Positions 20,607 through 31,480 of a DNA stretch of 64,000 nucleotides are shown here, one piece after another. The stretch comes from Neoceratodus forsteri. Lineage: Eukaryota > Chordata > Ceratodontiformes > Ceratodontidae. Under the pieces are notes generated by a model. It made no database searches. It worked only from the letters and a program-made list of their open reading frames with translations, and was not told where the DNA came from. The stretch is from positions 1,182,513,001 through 1,182,577,000 of the forward strand of contig CM028132.1 of the NCBI GenBank assembly GCA_016271365.2, read 5' to 3'. How positions within the stretch are numbered: position 1 is the first letter of the stretch; every line of letters starts with the position of its first letter. Both the position numbers and the translations under genes were made by a program.

Positions 20607-22085
20607 AGATTTAAATTTGTGCAAATCAGCAATTTCAGTTAATTCAATCGATAATTTGTTCCAATTTTTAGCCAGACTATTTTGAAGTGTCATATCCCCC
20701 ATCCTATTTAAAATTCTATTCATAGGTACCTTCACAGATGATTTCCTTATGGCAGCATATACACTGAGAATAACATGGGCGCCAATGTGGAGCCTGCAGG
20801 ACCTCACAGGACACGTGAAGGGCGTCAGAGGAATAAATTCCAGTAACCACCCTCTGAAACCTGCCCATGAGTAAAGAACAAAACCATTCTAGGACTGACC
20901 CTGACAGTCCACAGAGAGGCCGCAGGCACTCCAATAGCACATCATGGTCCACAGTGTCAAATGCTGCGGCGAGATCAAGAAGGACCAAGATGGTACGAGC
21001 CTTTCGATCCCTCGCTATTAGGAGGTCATTCAATACCCGGACATGTGGAATCTTTGTAAACGAGCAGTTCCTGCTCAAAGGTATTTGTAATCCTAAATTT
21101 CAATAATAAAAAAATAAAAAAAAAAGAGCAGTCTCGGTACTATGTCTCTTCTGAAATCCAGACTGGAGAGTATCATAGACATTGTGGGTCACAAGGTGAT
21201 CATCCAGTTGCAACACAACCACCTTCTCAATAACCTTCCTGGCAAAAGGAATATTAGAGACAGGCCTGTAGTCAGCTGGGCAGTCTGGATCCAAGGATAT
21301 TTTTTTAAGAGTGGACGTACGACTGCCTCCTTAAGGGGATCAGGAAAGACACCCCTCTCCAAGGCACCCCACACAATTTTAGCTAGGATCGGGCAGATAA
21401 CATGTACACAACCCACTAATAGAGGTGTAGGTCCCAGATCCAAACTACAGCTGGTTGGGCACAGTGTTTGGAGGATCTGTACAATGTCCATGAATCCCAG
21501 CTGGCTAAAGTCTGCCCAGACAGACCAAGTGTTCATCTCCTCTTCCCGACCTCTGCAGTCCCTCATAGGGAGAGTAGGGCCAATGCCAGACCGGATGCTG
21601 GCAACCTTATCTGCAAAGAATCGTGCAAACTCCTCACATTTAGCCTGAGAAAATACCTTTACGGGCTGGAGACAGACTGGATTGCACAGTCTGTCCACAG
21701 TCCGGAAGAGCTGAGCTGGTTGATTCTGTACAGCAGAAATCTCCCTGGACAGGAATTCTACCTTCTTATGGGTGATTTCTGATTGATAGCCCTTTTAATA
21801 TTCTGTCAAGCTAAGCCTGTCAGCATCCAGGCCTGACCTCCGCCATGCTGTCTCTAGCCTTTGACCAACTCTCCTCAGCTCTTTCAAGGAACCATCAAAC
21901 CAAGGAGTCCTTGGGTGAAGAGTGAGTGGTCGAACTTGAACTGGAGCAATCTTGTCCAGGGTCTCTCCCACTGCCCTATTATAGGCCAGTACAAGATCTC
22001 CACGTAAGGGATATAGTTAAACAACTACGAAGGGAAGGGGCCTCAGACAGATAGCAAGCACGGTAACCTTCTCAGAGGTGCTGTC
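20607..22085 (-). mobile_element. LINE-A (L2-like), right part of the split element
   Basis: Continuation of the LINE whose 3' UTR is at 16400-16673. Read leftward it contains RT fingers and the first catalytic region, then jumps to a short C-terminal end, missing the YADD box and most of the thumb. An A-rich insert interrupts it at about 21088-21126 ('aaaaaaataaaaaaaaaag'). The 21780-22080 part is the linker upstream of RT. The right edge meets the plus-strand CR1 type A at about 22085. Confidence 0.75.
20716..21698 (-). pseudogene. L2-like reverse transcriptase, internally deleted
   Basis: Minus-strand frames encode 'EEFARFFADKVASIRSGIGP', 'LKEAVVRPLLKKYPW', 'DYRPVSNIPFARKVIEKVV', 'LQSGFQKRHSTETAL' and 'ILVLLDLAAAFDTVDHDVLL', all characteristic L2 RT blocks. 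The frame shifts several times. After 'WFCSLLMGRFQRVV' the sequence passes to the C-terminal end with no YADD box, so an internal deletion removed the catalytic core. Confidence 0.8.
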
Positions 22086-22110
22086 AGTCTATGGCAGGGG
22101 TGAGGCTAGG

Positions 22111-22305
22111 GTACTGCACACCATGCAGTTTAATGAATGGTTGCAAAACTGGTGCAGCGCACAGGGCTTTGGCTTTATTCGGGACTGTGGGTCCACCTGG
22201 AGAGATGAAGGTCTATACTGATATGATGTTCTGCATCTGTCCAGGAATGGAAACATGCTCCTAGGTGACAGGTTTAAAGGCTTCCTTGGCAAGCTTTTAA
22301 ACTAG
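22111..22305 (+). pseudogene. CR1 ORF1 esterase C-terminus
   Basis: The frame from 22111 reads 'FNEWLQNWCSAQGFGFIRD', a stop, then 'YDVLHLSRNGNMLLGDRFKG' and 'FLGKLLN' followed by TAG at 22303-22305. This is the end of the SGNH-type esterase domain in CR1 ORF1; the DxLH block carrying the catalytic His is present. One in-frame TGA occurs upstream of it. The rest of ORF1 is missing to the left, where LINE-A begins. Confidence 0.75.
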
Positions 22306-22499
22306 TCAAGGGGGAGGTGCTGATAGGAAATAGGAAAGTTCAAGCCTCCCCCCACAAAACATGGCAGGTAGTAGGGTAAACACTGAGGTACAGAGCTTGA
22401 CAGACGGCAGGATGGGGTAAATGGAAAAATGGACAAGGGCAATAAGAGCAGGGATGGGGTAAAAAAAAGGATAAAGCCAACATTAAATGGAGGGCAATG

Positions 22500-23367
22500 G
22501 GTACCAATGCCCGTAGTCTGGAAACAAGCTTCCAGAGCTAGTAGCCCTGATGGAAGAGGAACACTTGGATATTGTGGCAGTCACAGAAACATGGTACACG
22601 GAGAACCATGACTGGGATGTCAACATACCAGGGTACACAATCTACAGAAGGGACAGGGAGGGTAAAAGAGGAGGTGGAGTAGCTCTCTACATAAGGGAAG
22701 GGATCAAAGCTACAGAACTAAAAAGTAAAGGGGGAGGACAAGAGTAACTCTGGGTCACCTTGGAGACAGGGAATGGCATCACAGTCCGCGCAGGGGTGGT
22801 ATACAGACCCCCGTCTCAAGGGAAGGAAATGGACAAGAAAATGCTAGCGGACATTCTCAAAATGGCTGAAAAAGGGGAGATACTGTTGATGGGGGACCTG
22901 AATATACCAGATGTTAACTGGGTGCATGGACTGCAGCCACATCCAAGAGCAGGGTCATTCTCGATGCCCTACAGCGGGCATGCTTTAGACAGCTAGTGGT
23001 GGAACCCACTCGGAAGGGAGCAGTATTAGAGCTGGTACTCTCAAATGGAGAGAGGATCACAAATTTAGAAGTCAGTAGACATCTGGGAACAAGCGACCAC
23101 TGCACAGTGTGCTTCATAATAAACACAACCATGGAGACAAGCCATACAAAGACAAGGATACTGGACTTTAGAAGGGCTGACTTTGGCATAATAGGTGAAT
23201 ACCTGAGGAATGCATTAGCAAATGGCCAGAAAGGAGGGGTGGAAGAACAATGGAGAAAAATCAAAACTGCCATCATGGAGGCAACAAGCCTTTGTGTGAA
23301 ACAAATAAAGAAAACAAAGCGGAATAAAAATTACTATGGTTCTCAAAGAGGTGGCAGGGAAGGTTAA
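22500..23367 (+). pseudogene. CR1 endonuclease domain
   Basis: Three frames cover the EN domain: an N-terminal 'TNARSL' block near 22502, 'LDIVAVTETWYTENHDW' (catalytic Glu in TET), 'GGGVALYIREGIKATEL', 'VRAGVVYRPPSQGKEMD', 'ILLMGDLNIPDVNW' (GDLN box), 'LELVLSNGERI' and 'LGTSDHCTVCF' (SDH catalytic His). All key EN motifs are preserved. A stop at about 22745 and a frame change near 22990 inactivate it. Confidence 0.85.
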
Positions 23368-23566
23368 GGAGAAAAGGCTGCATTCAAAAGTATAAGGAAT
23401 CACAGAAGGACACGACAGGAACTGTATCAATTAAAGCAGAAAGAAGTGGGAAGGCAGTCAGAAAAGCAAAGGCCCAAACCGAGGAAAAGATGGCCAACTC
23501 AGTTAAGAAGAGGATAAAACCTTTTATAGGTACATTAGGGAGCATAGAAAGGTTAAGGGAGGGATA

Positions 23567-24534
23567 GTGAAGATTAATAAAGGAGAGGGGAGGTGGGCAG
23601 AGGGAGACAGTGAAAAGGCAGAGATACTGAATGAATACTTTTGCTCAGTATTCACAAAAGAAGAAGAGGAAGAGTTACCCAAACCAAACAGTAGAAGCAC
23701 TCTGAATAGTGGGGTTGAAGCCAGTCCATTTACAGAAGAAAGAGTACTGAAAGATCTCCTAAAACTCAAGGTGGACAAAGCAATGGGGCCTGATGGGATT
23801 CACCCTAGAATCCTAAAAGAGCTAAGGGAGGACCTAGTGACACCACTAACCACACTTTTTAACAAATCATGGGAAGATGGGGTGGTACCTGAGGACTGGA
23901 GGAGGGCAGATGTGATTCCCCTTCACAAAAGTGGGAGCAAGGCAGAAGCAGGAAACTACAGACCTGTTTGTTTGACCTCAGAGGTGGGGAAAATGATGGA
24001 ATCACTTCTGAAAGAAAGAACTGTTGAGTACTTAGAGGCCAGCGGGGCACAGGACCCAAAGCAGCATGGATTCACAGCAGGAAGGTCATGTCAGACGAAT
24101 CTAATCGATTTCTTTGACTGGGTGACCAAAGTAATAGACCAGGAGGGGCTGTGGATATGGCCTACCTAGACTTTAGCAAGGCATTTGACACAGTCCCACA
24201 CAAAAGATTAATAATCAAGTTAGCCAGCCTGGGAGTGGGTCCCAGGGTGGCAGCCTGGGTAGTAAACTGGCTGCACAACAGGACACAGAAGGTAATAGTG
24301 AATGGAACACATTCTGAAGAAAGAGGGGTTGCTAGTGGAGTACCTCAGGGCTCAGTACTGGGTCCAGTCCTCTTTAACGTCTTTATAGGTGACATTGCAG
24401 AGGGTCTGGAAGGAAAGGTATGCCTCTTTGCAGATGACACAAAGATCTGTAACAGAGTTGATAGACAAGGTGGGGTAGAAAGGATGAGAAGGGACTTGGC
24501 AAGGTTGGAGGAATGGTCAGACATATGGCAACTT
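23567..24534 (+). pseudogene. CR1 reverse transcriptase, part before the SINE
   Basis: Two overlapping frames encode 'LNEYFCSVFTKEEEEELP', 'LKVDKAMGPDGIHPRILKEL', 'SGSKAEAGNYRPVCLTSEVG', 'QHGFTAGRSCQTNLIDFFDW', 'MAYLDFSKAFDTVPHKRLI', 'ASGVPQGSVLGPVLFNVFIG' and 'KVCLFADDTKICNRVD' (intact FADD, 24427-24438). A frame change near 24155 splits it. After 'LEEWSDIWQL' the frame enters the SINE at 24535. Confidence 0.85.
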
Positions 24535-24734
24535 GGAGGCAGTATAGCGCAGTGGTCTAAGGCTGTGAGCTGCAAATCTGGTGATATCCAGCAGACCAGA
24601 CCTGGGTTTGAATCCCACAGCTTCCACTTGCATACTGTGTGACCCTGAGCAAGTCACTTAACCTCCTTGTGCTCCCAGGTCGCTCCTGTAAAAAAGTTTT
24701 CAGCTTAGTGTGCTATACCTGGTTAAAAAAAAAA
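24535..24734 (+). mobile_element. tRNA-derived SINE inside CR1 RT
   Basis: A 200-bp insertion with a box A-like TAGCGCAGTGG, box B-like GGGTTTGAATCCCAC and a body containing 'gtgtgaccctgagcaagtca' and 'cttaacctccttgtgctc', the well-known MIR/L2-type core and tail. It ends in a 12-base A run. It interrupts CR1 RT between 'EEWSDIWQL' and 'RFNAKKCKVMHLG', which are contiguous in other CR1 copies. Flanks share 'aactt' (24530-24534 and 24735-24739). Confidence 0.85.
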
Positions 24735-25461
24735 AACTTCGATTCAATGCAAAGAAGTGCAAAGTAATGCACCTGGGAAATAAAAATCCAGGAGAAGAGT
24801 ACACAATAGCAGGGGAGGTACTAACGACAACAGTAATGGAAAGGGATCTGGGTGTAGTCATATCAGATGACCTAAATGTGGGTAAGCAATGTGAGAAGTC
24901 AGTAAGGAGAGCCAGGGGGATGCTGGGATGCTTAGGGAGGGGCATCACAAGTAGAAAAAGGGAAGTGGTTATCCCTCTATACAGACAGTTGGTGAGACCC
25001 CATCTGGAGTACTGCATGCAGTTTTGGAGACCTCTTCTATGCAAGGACATAGACAGGATGGTAGCAGTCCAGAGGAGGGCAACTAAAATGGTGAAGGGTC
25101 TACATCAGAAACCATATGAAGAGAGACTGAGAGAGCTTAATATGTATACCCTTGATGGAAGGAGGGACATGATAGAAACTTTTACAGTAAGTACCTCAAG
25201 GGTATCAACAAAGTCCAGGAGGGTAGCATCTTTCAGAAAAAGAGATGTGTAAGAACAAGGGGGCACAATTTCAAGTTGGAGGAGGGACGGCTCAGGGGTA
25301 ATGTGAGGAAATTCTTTTTCATGGAGAGAGTGGTGGACGCATGGAACCACCTTCCTGGAGAGGTTGTGGGGTCTAAAACAGTGGAGGAATTCAAACATGC
25401 ATGGGACAGACATAAGGCAATTATAGTGGGGGTTGCAGGAAGTAGGCTGTTGGTTAACTAG
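24735..25461 (+). pseudogene. CR1 reverse transcriptase, part after the SINE
   Basis: The frame resumes with 'RFNAKKCKVMHLGNKNPGEE', 'ERDLGVVISDDLNVGKQ', 'RPHLEYCMQFWRPLLCKDID', 'VQRRATKMVKGL' and 'ERLRELNMYTLDGRRDMIET', then after a frameshift near 25200 the C-terminal 'FFFMERVVDAWNHLPGEVV' and 'FKHAWDRHKAIIVGVAGSRL' (25276-25461). The combined end is full-length relative to other CR1 copies here. Confidence 0.85.
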
Positions 25462-25547
25462 AATCTGCAGCTTATCCAATAGGTAGGGAAATGGGCAGAC
25501 TGGGTGGGCCAAGTGGTCCTTATCTGCCGTCAAAGTCTATGTTTCTA

Positions 25548-25980
25548 TGAAGGTTACATCCAACTAAATCAGGGGTTACATGGATTGGAGGCAAGACTCC
25601 TGAGAGAAGGTGCTGAGGTAATAGCTCCACCCTTAACCAATTTGTTTAATTATAGCCTTTGTTCAGGTATTTTCCTGGATAAGTGGAAGGTTACAAAGAT
25701 AATTCCAATTTTTAAAGGAGGTGACAATACACTAGCCCATAATTATAGGCCTATAGCCTTACTATCCATTGTATCAAAAATATTAGAGAAAGAAATACAT
25801 AAACAACTATGCGATTACTTAAATCAGTATAATCTTCTGTCACCCCAGCAGTCGGGATTTAGACCACTGCATTCCACAGTCACCACTTTGACAGATTTTT
25901 ACAGACACAGTCTCCCACACAGTTGACAGCAAACTACACGTGGGAGTGGTGTTCGTTGATCTGTCAAAACAAGTGCCAAT
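25548..25980 (+). pseudogene. LINE reverse transcriptase fragment
   Basis: This encodes '[20 protein letters not shown]', '[20 protein letters not shown]', '[18 protein letters not shown]' and '[19 protein letters not shown]', i.e. RT fingers of a Jockey-superfamily LINE that is neither of the CR1 types. A further 'VVFVDLSK' follows in another frame near 25950 before homology ends. It begins directly after the CR1 3' end and is truncated at both sides. Confidence 0.75.
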
Positions 25981-26094
25981 GTAGGTTTACAAGTGCCAGC
26001 AGCAGATTAAGCAGAACAGGATGCTTGGTAATTACTTTGAGTAGTTAGGTTGTGGAATCAGACATTGAGTAGTTTGGTTGCGGAATCATACATA

Positions 26095-26760
26095 TCATAC
26101 ATATGATATAGAATATGGTGTTATAAGAGAAGGTACTACAGGATAATAGAGAGTAGGCTTATAAGGTGGGTACTGCAGGAGGGGAATTAGGCAGGGGGAT
26201 AGGGGAAGAGTGGAGGCAGGGGAGGCGGGAAGGGGAGAGGGGACAGGTGCAGGGGGAGGGGAGATATGCTTAATTTGGCATTTAAGAGCAGGAAGGGATA
26301 GGGATTCACAAAGGGAAGGGGGTAGTTGATTCCAGAGGTGAGGTGAGGTAGGTGGAAAGAGAAGGCAGAGACTCCGGCTGCAGATCACTGGTGGGGAATG
26401 GAGAAGGAGCAAGGATGCCAGGATCTAAGAGAGGTTGGCAACAGTATAGAGGAGAGGTACTGAGGGAGAAGGCTGAATCAATATTTTCCAGTGATTGTCA
26501 GAGTGAGTGAATGTATCATCTGTGGGTGAGGGGGGAGAAATTTAGAGAGGAGAGAAGTATGCAGTGATGAGTAAGTGGTGTGGAGTTTGTGGAGAATCTA
26601 CAAAAAGAGTTGAGTAAGGTGTCGAGCTTGGAGAGGGAGAAGGCAGAGGCTGAGGCATAGATAATGTCCCCGTAGTCAAACATTGGGAGGATGATCTTGT
26701 AAACTAAGTCATGGTGAATGTGTAGGGGGATGGCTTGCTTGTTGCGAAAGAGCACACCTA
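26095..26760 (-). pseudogene. LINE RT C-terminal fragment
   Basis: On the minus strand, 26516-26755 encodes 'LVYKIILPMFDYGDIIYASA' and 'LSKLDTLLNSFCRF', and 26095-26412 encodes 'SPHLWNQLPPSLCESLSL'. Both are blocks from the C-terminal region after the RT in L2/Rex-like LINEs, in the expected order. No active-site box is included. It ends near 26095 in an A/T-rich stretch. Confidence 0.65.
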
Positions 26761-26889
26761 AGTTGCGGAATAAACAAACAAATCTGAAACCTGGGCAGTG
26801 CCTTGAAAAGCTACAGTAGGGGTTTAACTTTGGTGGCTTCTGTAGTGAGAGTGAGAGACTGATATTTCATTTTGAGAATTGTCACTGAA

Positions 26890-27515
26890 GTTTATTGTGA
26901 CCTAGAAAGGCACACTCTTTTCTAGGTGCATCCAGGGGAGAGATAAAGTAGGGCAAACAGGAGCAATGTTTCAGTAATTACAGCGATATAAAAGTAAATT
27001 GCAAATGGAACTGGAGGGTTGTAGACTGATTGAAGGGTTTGTTCAAGACCTTTTTTAAGTTTTCTACTACATAATACTATGCATTTTGGGTATCACATGC
27101 ATGCATCAGCAATTCAGATGGCCATTTCATAAGTGCAATAAGCCACTCCAGTGTGTGCGTTAGACACTTTAACACATGTCTAGGAGGCTGGACGCACTCT
27201 GCCTGCGGCCTCATGCCTCACTACACTTCCTAGCCATGTGTTAAAGTATCTTGACACACACCCTGTTGTGTCTTAATGCTTACTTGTCACATACTGGGTA
27301 TTCTTATACACACTGAAAGGATGGGAATACTAATAGGGAGGGTATAAAAATTAAACACATACTGTAAATAATAAAAATAAAATCTTACTCTGCGTTGAAA
27401 AGGGATTCATAATCTTGAGGTTGTTGAAAAAATGCCAGTGTAAGGGGGCGTTCTTGTCCCTTTAGAACACACAAAATATGGACAAGTACATCAAGACTAT
27501 GTTTGTGGTTGAAGA
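26890..27515. other. Spacer, nothing recognised
   Basis: AT-rich sequence without coding potential or a repeat that I can name. Confidence 0.5.
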
Positions 27516-27770
27516 CTGTGTCAGTGGCTCAGTAGGTTGCATGCTTTCCTCTGGGGCCAGAAGGTCAGGGCTTCTAGTCCCACTTCAGGAACTTGGGCTC
27601 ATCTTCAGGTGAGACATTAAATTGAGGTCTCTTCTGCTGATTTTTGGTGGTGGTCCAGGTGGACATTAATGATCTCATGGCTAATGTCATAGGAGTAAGA
27701 GACCTTTCCCGCTGTTCCTGCAGGATGCACCTAGAAATGAGCTGTCAACACTCAGTGTTCCTCACCCAGT
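27516..27770 (+). mobile_element. tRNA-derived SINE, same family as 56868-57318
   Basis: The head 'gtgtcagtggctcagtaggt' contains a box A-like TGGCTCAGTAGG; the 'tctagtcccac' region is a decayed box B. The body ('gtgagacattaaattgaggt', 'ggtggacattaatgatctca') follows the same order as the minus-strand SINE at 56868-57318. The L2-like 3' tail is not found, so this copy is 3'-truncated or diverged beyond about 27770. Confidence 0.7.
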
Positions 27771-29067
27771 CAAAAATTAAAAATAGGTCCAGTTCCTTGT
27801 GGTACAAGATAGAGGATGCAGGATGCAGGTATCACCCTTGCCTTGTCCAGTGTTCCTTTGGACTGCTATAAAATAGATCACAACCCCTGGGTTCAGCACA
27901 CCTTGAAGGTCCTTCATAAAGTTCAATGGAAATTGACCTCAGATGTCTCCATGGGCCCCTTATCCCATATTCAGTATCATCCTGATTTTCTGCCCCCCCC
28001 TCCCCCGAGTGAAGGTTATACACTGTGGGAACAGAGAGGCCTGAACTGTTTCTCACAAACAGAGGGGAAAGTGTCAATCTTTCAAGGGTTTACAGGAGAA
28101 ATATCACCTGTAGCCACAAGATTTTCATAGGTACCTTCAGGTCCATCATTTTATTAATAACAATAAAGATAGTCTGGTCAGGCCTATGTCCTCCTGGAAA
28201 GAATTTTATATATTGGACGGTTACATTGAAGGCTAAACCGAGATGCATCTCAGAACTAGATAAGAGAATGGGGTAAGCCAATACTGAGCCACTTAGTAGC
28301 ATCAGGATATCTTGGGAGAATAAAACCTCCTGCACAATTTTACTGCAGGAGTGGTCACAGAGACTGCGGTTAGGCTGGAGGTTAATTCCCTCTCCTATGT
28401 GGAGAGAATTGTTTTGGCGGATTTTTGTCTGCTACTTTCGGACCCCCATGGTCACTAGGCACTTTCATAGGACCCATGCAGCGGATTGCTGTGAAGATGT
28501 GGGGGACTCAGCTCACACTGGCACGTTTTTGGAATTGTCCAAAATTAAGGAATTTGGACCATAATAAAAGGAGGTGGTCCAACAAATTTTGTTGAGGGAT
28601 ATCCCAGACTCATTCATGGAGTGGGTTCTGAGATTCCTAGAGGTGATTCGATTACTTCTCGACACGTAAATTAGCTCTGACTTTGTTAGCGGTGGCACTC
28701 AAATGTATTAAGGCCCATTGGCTGCAGCAGCACCCCTCCACCAGGATCTCAGAGTGGTGTGAGATGGAACGGCTAATGGCTCGTCTTCATCTCAGGGAAG
28801 AATGCTACTAGCAGTGCTGGGCTCCCTGGTTGCGCTGGCTGGAATATGGGACTGGGAAGTAGGCCTTTTCTAGGTGGATTACTGTATAGTGTTTGTTCCT
28901 CTTGTGCTCCTCTTAACTTGTTCCAGTCCTCTTTACCAAGATGTGTGCTGTACAATTTGGTAGGGGTGAACCATAAGGACTGGCTCTCATTCAGTTTGAG
29001 ATTTTAATAGTATGAATCCTTATAACGGTGCACTTAATTACATTTTATTGCAAACTATTCTTTCTTC
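27771..29067. other. Spacer, nothing recognised
   Basis: No gene was identified. Short open frames on both strands carry no known motif. A purely decayed repeat origin is likely but not shown. Confidence 0.5.
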
Positions 29068-30695
29068 TTAAAAGACAAGTAAACAAGCTTTTTACACATG
29101 TTTTAATGACTCCATAGGCTTATAAAGGAGAGGCAGTTGTTTACATTTATACTGAAACTGCATTTATTTAAGTAGGACAAACGCAGTTTCATAGCATTTG
29201 AACATTTTTAAACACAGCCTCTCCTGATTCAAAACTCCTGCTCTGAGAATCCTAAAATAACTGCCTTCATGATGTCAATGAAGTGAGAAATGCCAGCTGT
29301 GTAGATGTATTCTAGCTCCACTAACTGTATTTAAATATGAATAACTTTAAAATGAAAAAATGATAGCATGGTACTTTGAGCACGAAAGTTGTTCAGCACA
29401 GAAATATCTATAGAATGAGAGGTGTTTCATTTATAGATACCGTTTAGTTTGTTTTGTTTTTTAATTAGCAAAAAAGCAGCAGACAGTTCAGTTTTTTGTC
29501 GTTTTGGCAACAAACAGATGTAAATAACTTTAAAACAAAAAATGATAGCATGGTACTGTGTGCACAAAAGGTGAGCACAAACATTTCTACAAAATGAGTG
29601 GTGTTTCATTTATTAGTACCTCTTAGTAGTTTTTTAATTAGCAAAACTAGCAGGAAATTCAATTTTTGTCACTTTGGCAACATACAAATATAAATAACTT
29701 TAAAACAAAAAAATGATAGCATGGTACTGTCAGCACGAAAGTTGTTCAGCACAAAAAATTTCTACAAAATGAGTGGTGTTTCATTTATAGATACCTTTTA
29801 GTTATTTTATAATTCACAAAAAACTGCAGAAAGAAAGGGATTTCGTTTTCTCTTTTTGCAACAAACAGATGCAAATAGCTTTAAAACAAAATATGATAGC
29901 ATGGTACTTTGAGCATAATAGTTGCGCAGAACAAAAATATCTGCCAAATGAGTGGTGTTTCATTTATAGATACCTTTTAGATTTTTTATAAACAGCAAAA
30001 AACTACAGGAAAATCAAATGTTTCCCTTTTTTTGAAGGTGTGGCATAAATGGAATATGCTGCCTCCCTACTGGAAATATTTTTTGGTCTTGTGCCATTCC
30101 TAATTAACCAAACTGCAATTTGCTTTTCAAATAACTCCCACCTCTTTGAACGGGGGGTGGGACTGTATGTGCAAAACTGTTGTACGCTTAATGGGCCAGA
30201 TTTTTAACAATATTTCCAGTAGGGAGGTAGCATAATATTGCATTTATGCTATACCTCCAAACAAGTGAAGAACAAATTGAATTTCCTTCCATTTTTTGCT
30301 GATTATAAAACATCTAAAAGGTATCTATAAATGAAACACCTCTCATTGTGTATAGTTTTGTGCTGAACAACTTTCGTGCTCTAAGTACCATGCTATCGTT
30401 TTTTATTTTAAAGTTATTTGCATTTCAATATAGTTAGTGGAGCTAGACTACATCTACACAGCTGGCATCTCTCACTTCATCGACATCATCAAGGCAGTAA
30501 TTTTAGGATTTTCAGAGCAAGATTTTTGAATCAAGAGAGACTGTGTTTAAAATGTTCAGATGCTATGAAACTACATTCCTCCTACTTTAATAAATGCTGT
30601 TTCAGTATTCATGTAAACAGCCTCTCCTTTGCAAGTCCATGGAGTAATTTTTAAAAAAACAAAACGTGTAAAAAGCTTGTTTACTTGTCCTTTAA
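29068..30695. mobile_element. TTAA-flanked palindromic element (piggyBac-like, non-autonomous)
   Basis: The two halves are inverted copies. The left end AAGACAAGTAAACAAGC (29072) pairs with the right end GCTTGTTTACTTGTCCT (ending 30691), and similarity continues inward over several hundred bases to a centre near 30128. Each end is preceded by TTAA (29068-29071 and 30692-30695), the target of piggyBac-type transposases. The left arm contains four direct units of about 170-183 bp (from about 29341, 29524, 29694 and 29875), while the right arm has one inverted unit (about 30240-30425). No protein is encoded. Mobility by a piggyBac transposase is inference from TTAA and the terminal inverted repeats. 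Confidence 0.8.
29341..30035 (+). repeat. Four direct repeats in the left arm of the palindrome
   Basis: Units begin with 'ataactttaaaa' or a close variant, followed by 'tgatagcatggtact', a 'gtggtgtttcatttat' block and an A/T-rich end. Spacings are about 183, 170 and 181 bp. One inverted copy of the same unit lies in the right arm. Confidence 0.85.
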
Positions 30696-31394
30696 GGTTG
30701 AACTTCTTGGATAGAGTAGTTGAACTGTGTCTAGATAACACTAATAGGAACACCCAGTTTCCATTGGGAATTATTTCATCATATGGACATGGGTATGAAC
30801 TCTGACCAAAGTTACCAGCATTTGCTTCCCTTTTATGTCAGTAGATTGCACCTGAGCATCATACATCAGTCTTGTTTATTGATTAGTCGATGTATCCTTG
30901 TCAGCTGTGTAAGTTTTGGCTCAATGAAATGCTATAATGTTATCTGGTGTTCCTATCTGTAACTGTAAATAACCTCTCTTATCATCTTCATGTCTTTTCT
31001 CCCCACCCACCTTCATCTCCCATTCTCATTAACCTAATCGGCTCCCAGTCCTCGACTTTCTCTAAGGCCTCACCTTTGATGATTTCACCTTCATATGCTG
31101 TTTTGTAAATATGTATAGACAGCACAAGAACTGAAGGTTTGTTATGTATGTACCACTCTATCGTTGCATTAGTCCTACCCTGTAGCAAATATTAAGAAAA
31201 ATATATATTCTCCTCTGTTTTGTAATCCATGTCCCTACCTGTATGTATATTTGTAAGTTAAATGATATTTCTATAGGTATGGAAGTGTAAACAGTACATA
31301 CTTACAAATTAAACCTTATTTCTGCACAATTGAATGTGTAAATAGTTCTACCACTGTAATGCAATGTAGTTTATTGATTTTGCATGGAATGCCT

Positions 31395-31480
31395 GTATTC
31401 CCTAGGTCGCCCGTGAAAAAGGGACAACTTTGTCTCAGTGGGCCTAACCGGTCATCAGAATTCAAATAAATAAATATTTT
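31395..31480 (+). mobile_element. 3' end of a LINE-B-family element
   Basis: The block 'ggtcgcccgtgaaaaaggga', 'tctcagtgggcctaaccggt', then 'caaataaataaata' matches, in opposite orientation, the LINE-B tail at 17177-17260. The AT-rich sequence from about 31050 to 31390 may be part of the same 3' region but I cannot define its start. Confidence 0.65.

Larger units (their letters stand above)
22086..25547 (+). mobile_element. CR1 type A LINE, best preserved copy
   Basis: In order: the end of ORF1 (22111-22305), EN (about 22500-23150), RT (23567-25252, interrupted by a SINE at 24535-24734), the C-terminal end (25276-25461) and the type A 3' UTR ending in 'tctatgtttctatg' at about 25533-25547. 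All segments are co-linear and most frames are long, but several frameshifts and stops remain. CR1 moves by EN nicking and target-primed reverse transcription, with the 3' UTR acting as template recognition site. Confidence 0.9.

Noticed and set aside
24535..24734. Functional tRNA gene
   Set aside because: Box A and B-like motifs are present, but there is no tRNA-like acceptor stem at the expected distance and the body, poly(A) and flanks identify a SINE.
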